64,000 nucleotides of DNA from Thiohalobacter sp. Its GTDB lineage: Bacteria > Pseudomonadota > Gammaproteobacteria > DSM-19610. Position 1 is the first letter of the stretch, and every line of letters starts with the position of its first letter. The notes beneath the pieces were generated by a model. It was not told where the DNA came from. It worked only from the letters and a program-made list of their open reading frames with translations, and did not search any database. Where the stretch lies: NCBI GenBank assembly GCA_026984515.1, contig JALSRZ010000006.1:33372-97371 (forward strand), given 5' to 3'. Positions 39,322 to 49,594 of the stretch are shown piece after piece. Position numbers and translations under genes: made by a program.

Positions 39322-41940
39322 CTAGAACACACCAACCGCTTTGGCGCCCACGGCCGCAGCGGCCAGCTGGAAGATGATTTTGCTGATGCTGGCCAGCCTG
39401 GCGATGGGTCGGACGAGATCCACGTTCAGCGGCACGATGATGGTGTCGCCCGGCTGTACATCGTGTTTGTCGGATACGGAGAACCAGCCACCACCGGTAT
39501 CCACGCTGCCGTCTGCCCGAACGATATAGATATGCTTGCTGTCCGCCTTGCGGGTTACGCCGCCGCTCAGTTCCACGTACTGTTTACGACTCAATCCTTT
39601 CCGGTACAGGTGCGATGTGGGGTAGAACACTTCGCCCGCGACCGTTACTTCCTGGGTCAGGGCGGGGATATACAGTTTGTCGCCGTCTTCCAGTGTGACG
39701 TCGAGGTCGCTGCGTCTTCCCTGGCGGGTCTCTGTGAGCAGTTCGGGCAGGTTGATGACCAGGCGCCCGACCGGTTTGGCCTCGCGCAGCTGTTCACCCA
39801 GCTCGCGTATAAAGTCCAGCGACTGCGCTTTGCCGCCCTCTTCCTGCGCCAGTTGCAGCGACAGGGTGGCCAGGTCGGTTTCCAGTCGGCGGCTCAGTTC
39901 CTCCAGCTGCAGGCGTTCACGTTCGCGCAGTTCCTCGCGCAGGAACACGGCGCCACGCGGGAAAGCGATGTCGGTCAGACCGCCGGCGCGTTCCAGCACC
40001 TTGCTGAGCTGCTCGCCCCGGGCGATGGGGTAGATCCCGGGAAAGCGTACCTCGCCCTTGAGCTCTACCGTGGCCGCGGTTTCCCATTCCGGCAGGCGCT
40101 TGATCTGCAGGTCATCGTAGGGTTGCAGCACCAGGTCGGCACTGCCGGTGCCTTTCAGTATCCCGGCCAGATCCACGTTGATGTGTCCTACCTCCCGGTA
40201 GCTGCCGTCGATGACGACATAGCGGGTGAGTTCCGCACTCAGGGCGTAGGCCGCTTCCGCCAGTCCGCCACCGGCACGAATCAGGTCGCTGACGCGCATC
40301 CCGGTTTCCAGCGGGTACTCGCCCGGGTGGCGCAACAGCCCCCCTGCACGCACCACCCGCGCGGGGTGCCGGTAACTGGCCTGCCGGCCCAGTTCCTCCA
40401 CCAGCGGTTTGACGATATCGCTGCGGTCGCTGTTGGCGCCGAACAGGATCAACTCGTCGCGCGGCTGCAGCTGGATATTGGCCGCCGAGGCCGGGTTGCT
40501 CAGCGCCTCACCGGGCCGCACGGAAAACAGTTCGATGCGGTGATCGGGTTTCAGTTCGCGCTTGACCAGTGCATAGTCCAGGTCCGGCCTGGGCAGCAGG
40601 TCGCTGTCGATGGAGGAGATCAGGTCGGTAATGCGCATACCCGGGCGCCACTGGTACCCCCCCGGCCGCTGTACGTGCCCGGACAGCATCACGATGTTTT
40701 CCATCTTCTCCAGTACGGAAAAGATGCGCAACACATCCCCGTCCTGGATGGGTGTACCCAGACCGGCCTTGCTGCCGGCGTCCAGGTCGATCAGGGTACG
40801 TTCGCCGTCCCGGGTGATCCGCTCGATCCGGGATGCCTGCGGATAGGCGGTAGGCAGCAGGCCGCCGGCGAGTTTCAGCGCCTGGTCGACTGTGTGTTCG
40901 CCCCGCAGTTCATAGATCGCCGGGCGCCGCACCTCCCCGGCCACCCCCATGGTGGCACCGACCGGCGGCACGAAAATGACATCGCCCGGCTGCAGACGCA
41001 CATCGTTGCGTGTATCTCCGCGCAGCAACAGGTCATAAAGATCCAGCCGGGCCACTACCTTGCCGCGGCGTTTGAGCTGGATTTTGCGCAGCGAGCCGAT
41101 CGGCTTGACGCCGCCACTGACAAACAGGGCATTGGTCATGGTGGACAAAGCACTCACGGTATAGGACCCGGGCTGTTTCACATCGCCGAGGATAAAGACC
41201 CGGATGGAGCGCAGCTTGCCCAGGGTAATGACTACCTTCTCGCCGATCATCTGTTCTTCGATCCGGGCCTTGAGCGCGTCCTTCATTTCCCGGTAGGTCA
41301 GGCCGGCAACTGAAACGGGGCCGATCCTGGGAAACTGCAGGCTGCCTTCCCGGGTCACCACCAGGCTGTACTCGGCGTGTTCCTTGCCGAACAGCTGTAC
41401 CAGCACGGTGTCACCGGGCCCCATGACGTAATTCACATCGACGGGAATGCCTTCCGCCGGTGCAAAGGTGGTCGGGACATCGGCAAACAGGTCATAACCG
41501 AAACGGGGCAGCGGCCGCGCTTTCTCCTGACCCGCCTGTTGCCCGGGGTCATGCTCGGGTTTGGTGACTTTCTCCGCGACTGCCGGTGTAGCGGCGGCGG
41601 TTTTTTCATCCCGGCCCGGTTTGACGCGGGTGTCCTCTGCGGGTGGTGCCGGAACGGGTTTCGCGGTCTTTTCCGTCGCCGCCTGATCCGGCTCCTGCTG
41701 CCGGCTTTTCTGCAGTCGCTGCTGCACAGCCGCGCGCTGCTCCGGCGTCAGGCGTTCCAGCTCCTGCTGCCGCGATTCCATCAGGGTGGCGCGCTGCTCC
41801 GGGGTGAGGCGCTCCAGTTGCTGCAACTGCTGTTCGGTCAGCGACTCCGCCGCTGACTGTGTTCCGGTAGCGACGACCAGGCAGGTGACCGCAATCGTCT
41901 TCGCGATCCGCCCTGCTCTTTTCCTTATACCTGAAATCAC
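39322..41940 (-). CDS. Polysaccharide export protein with multiple SLBB domains (large Wza-like)
   Basis: VDVNYVMGPGDTVLVQLFGKEHAEYSLVVTREGSLQFPRIGPVSVAGLTYREMKDALKARIEEQ; several SLBB-like blocks (FILGDVKQPGSYTVSALST, MLSGHVQRPGGYQWRPGMRI, VTVAGEVFYPTSHLYRKGLS). Confidence 0.92.
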   Translation of the reverse strand: MISGIRKRAGRIAKTIAVTCLVVATGTQSAAESLTEQQLQQLERLTPEQRATLMESRQQELERLTPEQRAAVQQRLQKSRQQEPDQAATEKTAKPVPAPPAEDTRVKPGRDEKTAAATPAVAEKVTKPEHDPGQQAGQEKARPLPRFGYDLFADVPTTFAPAEGIPVDVNYVMGPGDTVLVQLFGKEHAEYSLVVTREGSLQFPRIGPVSVAGLTYREMKDALKARIEEQMIGEKVVITLGKLRSIRVFILGDVKQPGSYTVSALSTMTNALFVSGGVKPIGSLRKIQLKRRGKVVARLDLYDLLLRGDTRNDVRLQPGDVIFVPPVGATMGVAGEVRRPAIYELRGEHTVDQALKLAGGLLPTAYPQASRIERITRDGERTLIDLDAGSKAGLGTPIQDGDVLRIFSVLEKMENIVMLSGHVQRPGGYQWRPGMRITDLISSIDSDLLPRPDLDYALVKRELKPDHRIELFSVRPGEALSNPASAANIQLQPRDELILFGANSDRSDIVKPLVEELGRQASYRHPARVVRAGGLLRHPGEYPLETGMRVSDLIRAGGGLAEAAYALSAELTRYVVIDGSYREVGHINVDLAGILKGTGSADLVLQPYDDLQIKRLPEWETAATVELKGEVRFPGIYPIARGEQLSKVLERAGGLTDIAFPRGAVFLREELRERERLQLEELSRRLETDLATLSLQLAQEEGGKAQSLDFIRELGEQLREAKPVGRLVINLPELLTETRQGRRSDLDVTLEDGDKLYIPALTQEVTVAGEVFYPTSHLYRKGLSRKQYVELSGGVTRKADSKHIYIVRADGSVDTGGGWFSVSDKHDVQPGDTIIVPLNVDLVRPIARLASISKIIFQLAAAAVGAKAVGVF

Positions 41941-42002
41941 TACTGACTCTTCCCCGTCAACCCGTCTGTCTCATTAAAGCCGGCTGCGCGAACCACCCCT
42001 CA

Positions 42003-44108
42003 TCACTGGCCCAGCCGGCTGCCCACCCCGTAATCGCTATTATCCAGCATCAGGGTGCGCTCGAACAGAGTGTACAGATCCCCCGGCGAAACCACCATTT
42101 GGCCCACGTCGCGGGTCCAGGGACGGATGGACAGTTCGGCCCGCGAGCGGGTGTCTTTGGTCAGCATGGAACCCAGCGGGATGGAAGCGAAGATACCCTT
42201 GTCAAAGTACGGGTCGCCGGGGCTGCCGGGGGGGGTCTTGTCATTGCCGTCGGTGACCGTGTACCAGCCGCCCAGGGTGATGCCGGAGCGGAAGCGGCGC
42301 TTGATCTCCAGGCGTGCACCCTTGTCCCGCGCCAGGAAACGCCCGGCCCGTACCGTCGCGGTCAATCCCCAGCCCGGCAGCCGGTAGTGTACTGCGCCGA
42401 GCGCGGTCACGGTGTCGTAGTCGCGGAATCCGAACATGTCGTCGGTGGAGCGCTGCCGCAGCCAGTCCACGCTCAGGTCCGTCGCCCAGTTGCCCTGCCC
42501 GGGCAGGTACAGCACCTGTCCGCCTGCGCCGGCAAACATCAGTTCGTAGATACCGGCCGAGGCGCGCGCATAGACCCGTTCATGCGGCTGGAAAAACCGG
42601 TTCAGCATCAGTTTGGTCAGCTTGACCCTGCCTCCGCCTTTCAGGTACTCCGCAATGTCCGAACGCACGTGTGGCAGCCGGCTGTTGGAGGACTGCGATA
42701 CATTGCTGACGTTCTCGTCCAGTGTGATCTTTGCACCACTGTCGAAAAACAAGCCGGTCCCCAGCTGGTGGGAGTAATCGACCGCGGTATACACGCTATA
42801 GCGCGCCGCGCCGTTGGGGTCGTTGAAAAACCAGCTGAGGTTGAACGGTATGACCTGGAAGCTGCTCAGGCCCTTCCCCTCGCGGCGAAAACTGAGCAAG
42901 TGACCTTCATCGGTACGTTTTATATTTTCATACAGGGCGGGTTGCTCTGTTGCCGGAATATCCAGCGAGGCCGTGGTCAGTTCCCGCAGCGCCCCCGCTT
43001 CGGCATAGCTTATTTCCAGGTAGTGATCCAGTTGTGCACGGGACAGCAGGCCATCGAAATAGCGCTGCAATTTACGGGTATCCGTGAAATGATAGGTCAG
43101 CGCCGGCAGGCCCTTCTCGGTATAGGTGATGCGTATCGATCGGGTGCCGACCGGTCCCAGCGCCAGCAGGATACGCGCGGCCCGGCCCACTGCGCGACCG
43201 GTCTGCGAAATGCGCGTGTTGGTCAGGCTGGCGCTGAGCGTGTAGCCGTTGAAACCCAGCCGGATATTGCGGTAGTCACGTTCATGCAGCGCACGCGCCA
43301 GGCGCACTGCGTAGCCGGTATCCGCCATCCACCGGTCGATGGATACTTTGGGCGTTGCCTTTGTGTAAGGCGCAGGCTCATGGATCTTGGGAACGAATTC
43401 CTTTTTCTCCAGCGGAATCGAAACCCGGGTGTTGACGCCCACGTCGTCACCGTCCGTGGACAGCTGGGCGCCCAGCCAGCCCCACTGGTATTCCATGCCG
43501 TAGGTCCAGCCGCCATCGCGGTCGTCCGCACCGGATTCCTCTGCCCCGAAATCATTCCTGTAATCGTTGGCATCGTATTCGAGCACCAGGGAAAGATTGC
43601 GAATCCAGGGCACACGTTGACGCACGCCGCCAAACAGGCCATCGATGCGGTCAGTGCCGTAGCCGAGGGTGTAGTCGGCACTGCCCAGGTGCTTGCTCAG
43701 CGTGCCGTATTTGGCAGAGAAGACCCCGGTGCCGGTAAAGTCCTGGTAGCCCAGCGCAAACGCGGGCAGCCAGCCGTCTTCTTTCAGCAACAGGGCTTTT
43801 ACATCGAAGGCCTTGTCCTTGAAATCCCCGAAGCCCTTGCCCAGTCCGCCGTTCAGGCCGCGGATGATGGTATAACGCCCGGACAGTTCCAGGCGCGGCA
43901 ACAGGGTGATGCTGCTCCAGATCGGCAGGTAGGGACGAAAATAACCGGTGCCGAAACGCAGCGTGCCGTCCGGCTCGATGCGCGCATCCGGCATGTTGAT
44001 CAGACCGGTCTGACCGGTAGTACTGGGTTCAGCGGCAGCGGGCGGGTGAATGGCGGCGGCCAGCACCAGCAGCGCCGACAGGCGGCCGACCGTGTGAAAG
44101 GGATTCAT
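42003..44108 (-). CDS. YjbH-domain outer-membrane exopolysaccharide protein (YjbH/GfcD/WbfB)
   Basis: TTGQTGLINMPDARIEPDGTLRFGTGYFRPYLPIWSSITLLPRLELSGRYTII; C-terminal RAELSIRPWTRDVGQMV; signal peptide from M at 44108. Confidence 0.9.
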   Translation of the reverse strand: MNPFHTVGRLSALLVLAAAIHPPAAAEPSTTGQTGLINMPDARIEPDGTLRFGTGYFRPYLPIWSSITLLPRLELSGRYTIIRGLNGGLGKGFGDFKDKAFDVKALLLKEDGWLPAFALGYQDFTGTGVFSAKYGTLSKHLGSADYTLGYGTDRIDGLFGGVRQRVPWIRNLSLVLEYDANDYRNDFGAEESGADDRDGGWTYGMEYQWGWLGAQLSTDGDDVGVNTRVSIPLEKKEFVPKIHEPAPYTKATPKVSIDRWMADTGYAVRLARALHERDYRNIRLGFNGYTLSASLTNTRISQTGRAVGRAARILLALGPVGTRSIRITYTEKGLPALTYHFTDTRKLQRYFDGLLSRAQLDHYLEISYAEAGALRELTTASLDIPATEQPALYENIKRTDEGHLLSFRREGKGLSSFQVIPFNLSWFFNDPNGAARYSVYTAVDYSHQLGTGLFFDSGAKITLDENVSNVSQSSNSRLPHVRSDIAEYLKGGGRVKLTKLMLNRFFQPHERVYARASAGIYELMFAGAGGQVLYLPGQGNWATDLSVDWLRQRSTDDMFGFRDYDTVTALGAVHYRLPGWGLTATVRAGRFLARDKGARLEIKRRFRSGITLGGWYTVTDGNDKTPPGSPGDPYFDKGIFASIPLGSMLTKDTRSRAELSIRPWTRDVGQMVVSPGDLYTLFERTLMLDNSDYGVGSRLGQ

Positions 44109-44193
44109 CCGCGCAAGAATACGACAGGGCAAACCGCGCAGTCCAACCGGTGCCGGCTGCCGGACCGGCATGAGCGTCCGGCGACGCGAAGGC

Positions 44194-45114
44194 TCAGGCG
44201 CGCCTGACCAGCTCTATTTTCTGGCCGTTTTTACCAAAGCGGTCCCGCAGGTACTGGCGAAACTCTTCACTGAGTTCTTCGTGCTTCAACGCGTATTCGA
44301 CCGTTGCCTTCAGGTAACCCAGCTTGCTGCCACAGTCGTAACGACTGCCCCGGAACTGGTAGGCCAGTACCTGTTCTTCCTTCAGCAGGGCGGCGATGGC
44401 ATCGGTCAACTGGATCTCACCCCCGGCTCCGCGGGAAGTCGACTCCAGCAGATCAAAAATGCGCGGGGTCAGAATATAACGGCCCACTACGGCGAGGTTG
44501 GAAGGCGCAACCTTCGGGTCCGGTTTTTCGACAATGGTGGTGATACGGTGCAGCCCTTCGGTAATGGTGTCAGCCTCGACGATACCGTATTTGCCGGTGT
44601 CTTCCCGGGGAACCTCCTCCACGCCCAGCACACTGCAGCGATTGTATTCGAACGCAGAGACCATCTGGGCCATACAGGAAGCTTCGTCGCCATCGATCAG
44701 GTCGTCTGCGAGTATCACCGCAAACGGTTCGTTGCCGACCACTGGCCTGGCGCACAATACGGCGTGGCCCAGTCCCAGCGCCTCGGACTGACGCACATAG
44801 ACGCAGGAAACACCTTTGGGCACCACGTTCCTGACTATCTCCAGCAGTGCCGTTTTTCCCTTGCGCTCCAGTTCATTCTCCATTTCATAATTCTTGTCGA
44901 AATGGTCTTCGATGGCGCGCTTGCTGGAACTGGTTACAAAAATAAGTTCCTCGATGCCGGCAGCAGCTGCCTCTTCAGCGGCGTACTGGATCAGTGGCTT
45001 GTCCACGATCGGCAGCATCTCTTTGGGATTGGCCTTGGTCGCCGGCAGGAAACGGGTTCCCAGGCCCGCTACGGGGAAAACCGCTTTTCTGATCTGAACC
45101 TTGTTACCACTCAT
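44194..45114 (-). CDS. galU: UTP--glucose-1-phosphate uridylyltransferase
   Basis: [66 protein letters not shown]. Confidence 0.97.
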   Translation of the reverse strand: MSGNKVQIRKAVFPVAGLGTRFLPATKANPKEMLPIVDKPLIQYAAEEAAAAGIEELIFVTSSSKRAIEDHFDKNYEMENELERKGKTALLEIVRNVVPKGVSCVYVRQSEALGLGHAVLCARPVVGNEPFAVILADDLIDGDEASCMAQMVSAFEYNRCSVLGVEEVPREDTGKYGIVEADTITEGLHRITTIVEKPDPKVAPSNLAVVGRYILTPRIFDLLESTSRGAGGEIQLTDAIAALLKEEQVLAYQFRGSRYDCGSKLGYLKATVEYALKHEELSEEFRQYLRDRFGKNGQKIELVRRA

Positions 45115-45132
45115 TCTCTTTATCCTTTGTCA

Positions 45133-47157
45133 CTAGTGCAGCGTGGGTGATTCCTTCGCCGCGGTCTCCGGGGCCTTACCCGGAAGAAGGGCACCGTCGT
45201 GACCTTGTTCGTCACCCGCCGCCGTTGTATCTGCGCCGCTGTGCCACTCGGGAACCAGCTCTTTCATCAGCACCCGCAGGGCAGGCTCATCGTACCTGGC
45301 GCACGCCGCATGCAGCTGATCCATAATCTCCCGCAGGCGTTCCCATGCGAAACCACGATGGCGGGCCAGCAGGATTTTGGCGTGGCCGGTGCTCTGCAGG
45401 GCTTCCTTTTCATGGAACAGTTCTTCGTACAATTTCTCACCGGGACGCAGCCCGGTATATGTAATGGCGATGTCTTCGCCAGGAACTTTACCCGACAGCC
45501 GGATCATTTGTTCGGCGAGGTAACTGATCTTGACAGGTTCGCCCATGTCCAGGACAAAGATCTCGCCCCCTTTACCCATGATACTGGCTTGAAGTATCAG
45601 TTGACATGCTTCCGGTATCGTCATGAAATATCTTGTTATTTCTCTATGCGTCACAGTGACCGGACCACCCGCCCGGATCTGTTTTGCGAACAGGGGCACC
45701 ACACTGCCGGCCGACCCCAGCACATTGCCAAACCGGACAGTGACAAAGCGGGTCTGCGACCGCTGGTTCAGGTTCTGGCAATAAATCTCAGCCGCCCGCT
45801 TGCTGGTTCCCATTACATTGGCGGGATTCACCGCCTTATCCGTAGATATCATCACAAAGGCTTCACATTCAAACCGATCCGCCATATCTGCCATGGTCCG
45901 GGTACCCTGTATATTGTTACGGGCCGCCTCCCGAAGCTGGTCTTCCAGCATCGGAACATGCTTGTACGCTGCCGCATGAAAAACAACATCGGGGTGTGTA
46001 TCTGCGAAAACCTTCTCGATCGCAACCTCATCGACTACATCGTTCAGACACCTGGATAGCTTCAGTCCGGGATAATCACCAAGCAGCTCGGTCTCAATGC
46101 TGTACAGGTTGAACTCGCTGGCGTCGAGCAAAATAAGATGGGCAGGCCGTAATCGCACAATCTGGCGACAAAGCTCTGATCCGATAGAGCCACCGGCTCC
46201 GGTTACCAGCACCTTTTTGCCCTGCAATTCCAGTTCAATAGCATCCCAGTCCAGCGCAACGGGCTCCCGTCCGAGCAAATCATCAATGGACACTTCACGC
46301 AACTGGTTAACCGTGACCTGCCCGGACATCAGCTGGTCTATAGGCGGCAAGGTGCGAAATGGAACCCCTGTTTTTTCACACAAACCCACCAAACGACGCA
46401 TATCACTGGACTGGGCCGACGGGAGCGCCAGAACGATCAGGTCCACGCTCAGCCGCTCAACCAGGTCAATCATTTCGTCGCAGGCACTCAGCACACGGAC
46501 ACCGTGAATTTCACGCCCGCGTTTGGCAATGCTGTCATCCACAAAACCAACCGGCAGATAGCATTCTGCGCGGCTGCGTAGCAGATCCCTGACCAGCATT
46601 TCGCCGGCCTTGCCGGCGCCGACGATAAGCAGCTTCTTGCATTCCGCCGTATAGATCCCGCGGTCCTTTGACCATCGCACCAGCAGCCGGGAACTGCCCA
46701 GCAGCGTAATCAGCAGGAGCCCGTAAAGCGGAAATACCGACCTGGGGACACCTTCCATACGTGTAACCAGGAAAATCGTCACTGCGGAAAATGCCATCCC
46801 CATCAACACTGCCTTGCAGATCCGGACCAGATCGGGAACGGAAGCAAACCGCCAGACGCCCCGGTACAGACCATAGTGACGGAATGCAATTGCCTGTATC
46901 AGCAGGACAATCGCCGACAAATCAACGGCCGTAGACAGCTGTTCAGGCGGGACTGCCTCCAGGTTGAATCGCAGCCAATACGCGCCAAACCACGCCAGCG
47001 GGATGGCAAAAAGATCATGCACTACCGCTAAGGTACGGTTATTTATCAGCTTATTTATCATTCTGATCAGATCGTCGACATGGATGGGCTGTCCGGAATA
47101 GCTGTCGAAGCAGACAGGCAGTTTCTCCGCTCCCACCCAGCGGGACTTTACGCACAA
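45133..47157 (-). CDS. Membrane nucleotide-sugar 4,6-dehydratase (WbpM/PglF/CapD family)
   Basis: Four N-terminal TM helices; KKVLVTGAGGSIGSELCRQIVRLRPAHLILLDASEFNLYSIE; VFHAAAYKHVPMLE; MISTDKAVNPANVMGTSKRAAE. Confidence 0.93.
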   Translation of the reverse strand: MCVKSRWVGAEKLPVCFDSYSGQPIHVDDLIRMINKLINNRTLAVVHDLFAIPLAWFGAYWLRFNLEAVPPEQLSTAVDLSAIVLLIQAIAFRHYGLYRGVWRFASVPDLVRICKAVLMGMAFSAVTIFLVTRMEGVPRSVFPLYGLLLITLLGSSRLLVRWSKDRGIYTAECKKLLIVGAGKAGEMLVRDLLRSRAECYLPVGFVDDSIAKRGREIHGVRVLSACDEMIDLVERLSVDLIVLALPSAQSSDMRRLVGLCEKTGVPFRTLPPIDQLMSGQVTVNQLREVSIDDLLGREPVALDWDAIELELQGKKVLVTGAGGSIGSELCRQIVRLRPAHLILLDASEFNLYSIETELLGDYPGLKLSRCLNDVVDEVAIEKVFADTHPDVVFHAAAYKHVPMLEDQLREAARNNIQGTRTMADMADRFECEAFVMISTDKAVNPANVMGTSKRAAEIYCQNLNQRSQTRFVTVRFGNVLGSAGSVVPLFAKQIRAGGPVTVTHREITRYFMTIPEACQLILQASIMGKGGEIFVLDMGEPVKISYLAEQMIRLSGKVPGEDIAITYTGLRPGEKLYEELFHEKEALQSTGHAKILLARHRGFAWERLREIMDQLHAACARYDEPALRVLMKELVPEWHSGADTTAAGDEQGHDGALLPGKAPETAAKESPTLH

Positions 47158-47213
47158 ATTATACAGGATTACCCTGGATGGGACACTATGGCGCCCTGCA
47201 GAAAAGCCCCGGC

Positions 47214-48389
47214 CTAAGCCAGCGCTTGTGCCATCACGGCGCGGATCGTGTCACATGCAGCCGAAATGTCATCTTGTGACAAGGTAGGATGGACCTGGAA
47301 CATCAGGCTGGTTTCCCCCAGCACTCTCGCACAGGGCAGGCGATCTTGCGGCCGAAATCCCGTACCTTCAAACGCCTTTTCCAGGTACACCTCGGAACAG
47401 GAACCGCTGAAACAGGGAACGCCTGCCTTGTTGACGTCGCGGATGATCCGATCGCGCGACCACCCCTCCCGAAGCCTGTCCCGGTGTACAAACACGTAGT
47501 ACTTGTAGCAGGCATGCCGGATCGTGTCGGCCATCCTGACCACGCGGAAAGCCGGTATCTCCCGGAAGCATTCTTCGAACACCCGGGCATTGCGTCGCCG
47601 ACTTTCATTCCATTCCGGTAATTTCCGCAACTGCAGGCGGCCTATCGCCGCCTGCATCTCGGTCATCCGTGCATTGGTTCCAAACGATTCGTGCAACCAG
47701 CGGAAACCCTCCGCGTGTTCCCGTTTATAGACCGCATCCCGGTCCTTGCCATGATCCTTGAAAGACCATACCCTTTTCCAAATGGTGGCATCGTTGGTCG
47801 TTAACATTCCTCCTTCGCCCCCTGTTGTCATGATCTTGTCCTGACAAAAAGACCAGGCGGCGGCGTGGCCCAGCCCGCCTACGGGACGCCCCCTGTACAG
47901 GGCACCATGTGCCTGGGCGCAATCCTCGATCACACAAAGCTTATGCCTGTCTGCGAGCGACATAAGCCCATCCATGTCACAGGGCCACCCGGCAAGGTGT
48001 ACGGCAATGACGGCCCGGGTCCGCTTCGTGAGCACCTGGGCCACCGAAGCGGGGGTTATGTTCTGGGTATCCATATCGACATCGGCAAATACCGGTGTCG
48101 CCCCGACCATGATGATCGCACTGACTGAAGCAATAAAGGTACGTGGTGTCACGATCACTTCATCACCCGGCCCAATCTCAAGCGCCCGCAGGGCGAGTTC
48201 CAGCGCGACTGTACCGTTGGCTAGCGCGACGGCATATTCGGTATCGCACATTGCGGCGAACTCCCGCTCGAAGGATTTCCCCTCGCTGCCGGTCCAGTAA
48301 TTTACCTTGCCTGAGCGTAGCACCTGCGCAGCAGCAAGCACCTCTTCTTCACTGTATTGAGGCCAAAGAGTACGCCTGGAGTCAGTCAT
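47214..48389 (-). CDS. DegT/DnrJ/EryC1/StrS sugar aminotransferase (PglE-like context)
   Basis: TEYAVALANGTVALELALRALEIGPGDEVIVTPRTFIASVSAIIMVGATPVFADVD; CVIEDCAQAHGALYRGRPVGGLGHAAAWSFCQDKIMTTGGEGGML. Confidence 0.93.
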   Translation of the reverse strand: MTDSRRTLWPQYSEEEVLAAAQVLRSGKVNYWTGSEGKSFEREFAAMCDTEYAVALANGTVALELALRALEIGPGDEVIVTPRTFIASVSAIIMVGATPVFADVDMDTQNITPASVAQVLTKRTRAVIAVHLAGWPCDMDGLMSLADRHKLCVIEDCAQAHGALYRGRPVGGLGHAAAWSFCQDKIMTTGGEGGMLTTNDATIWKRVWSFKDHGKDRDAVYKREHAEGFRWLHESFGTNARMTEMQAAIGRLQLRKLPEWNESRRRNARVFEECFREIPAFRVVRMADTIRHACYKYYVFVHRDRLREGWSRDRIIRDVNKAGVPCFSGSCSEVYLEKAFEGTGFRPQDRLPCARVLGETSLMFQVHPTLSQDDISAACDTIRAVMAQALA

Positions 48390-48432
48390 TCAGAACACAC
48401 CTGTCCGGTCTGGAAGAACGCACACCCGCATA

Positions 48433-48870
48433 TCATTTATCGGGGATATACAATACCGCCTCACCATCAATAACCACCTTGTTCTTCACCTTGCAGACGG
48501 TATCAAAAACCACTCTGTTTCGGTCCTGCAAAACAGTCTTTACAGTAACCGACGCTGTGACCGTATCACCAATATACACCGGGCGTTTAAAATTGAGGTT
48601 CTGGGACACGTATACGCAACCTTCACCGGGCAAACGTGTACCGAATAAAGATGAAAAAAACGATGCAGAAATCAACCCGTGTGCAATTCGCTTTCCAAAC
48701 CGGGATGCCATGGCGTATTCATCGCTCATATGCACCGGGTTATTATCACCCGAGATGCCGGCGAAATTCTTGATATCCGCATCCGTTATGGTCTGGGAAT
48801 AACTGGCACTCATCCCCACCTTTATATCTTCAATGGGTATCCCTCCGCCTGCATAAGCATTCATCGCCAT
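48433..48870 (-). CDS. MaoC-like (R)-specific enoyl-CoA hydratase/dehydratase
   Basis: DIKNFAGISGDNNPVHMSDEYAMASRFGKRIAHGLISASFFSSLFGTRLPGEGCVYVSQNLNFKRPVYIGDTVTASV; hydratase 2 motif. Confidence 0.9.
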   Translation of the reverse strand: MAMNAYAGGGIPIEDIKVGMSASYSQTITDADIKNFAGISGDNNPVHMSDEYAMASRFGKRIAHGLISASFFSSLFGTRLPGEGCVYVSQNLNFKRPVYIGDTVTASVTVKTVLQDRNRVVFDTVCKVKNKVVIDGEAVLYIPDK

Positions 48871-49544
48871 TACATTTTCCTCAAATTATCCTTTGACAGA
48901 ACTCTTGCTGGATTACCCAGGACCGTCGTTCCGGGGGCTACGTTTTTTGTAACCACGGCACCGGCACCCACAACCGCTTCCTTTCCAATTCGCAGCGGTC
49001 GACCTGGTCGGCCCTGCTTTATAACCGCTCCCGCGCCTATATACGCATAATCCTCGACAATTACATTGCCGTTACACTTCACGCCGGGCGCAAATGTGAC
49101 AAAATCGCCGATTACGCAATCATGCGCCACGTAACTATAGAGGTTTGCGTGGAAATACTTGCCGATTCTTACATTCGATGTAATGGTAACGAATGGCGTA
49201 ATCACCACGCCGGGACCGATGTCCACCCCGTCCATGATTACCGCATTGGGGGCTATGATATTCCAGGAGGCAATGGCACTGGACTCACACCGGATTGCCA
49301 GTTTCTCACGGACGCTATAATCGGCCACTGCCAGCGCAACGTAACGCCTGGCCGCCGGCATTCCCGTAAACGTTTCGAAACTGACGACGGCATTCCCGTT
49401 TACCTCTGGCGCTGATGCGGCATCATCTATAAATAAAATTTGATCCGGGGGCACATCGTTCAGTCCCGGCTGCTGCCTCGCCACAGGCATAACCTCTCGC
49501 CCAAACCCGCTAACTCCATAAACCGCATACAAAGCGTCGCGCAT
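48870..49544 (-). CDS. Left-handed beta-helix acyl/acetyltransferase (PglD/NeuD family)
   Basis: YAVYGVSGFGREVMPVAR..HANLYSYVAHDCVIGDFVTFAPGVKCNGNVIVEDYAYIGAGAVIKQG..IGKEAVVGAGAVVTKNVAPGTTVLGNPARVL. Confidence 0.92.
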   Translation of the reverse strand: MRDALYAVYGVSGFGREVMPVARQQPGLNDVPPDQILFIDDAASAPEVNGNAVVSFETFTGMPAARRYVALAVADYSVREKLAIRCESSAIASWNIIAPNAVIMDGVDIGPGVVITPFVTITSNVRIGKYFHANLYSYVAHDCVIGDFVTFAPGVKCNGNVIVEDYAYIGAGAVIKQGRPGRPLRIGKEAVVGAGAVVTKNVAPGTTVLGNPARVLSKDNLRKM

Positions 49545-49594
49545 AGCTTTTTCCTTCCTCAAATACCGGGACCAGGCTCTGGCCTGGTACAGGC

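Noticed and set aside
39271-41313. 680-aa ORF on the + strand
   Set aside because: Antisense shadow of the SLBB export protein; low-complexity His/Gln-rich translation without recognisable family; the opposite strand has strong homology signatures.
42099-44207. 702-aa ORF on the + strand
   Set aside because: Antisense shadow of the YjbH gene; same reasoning.
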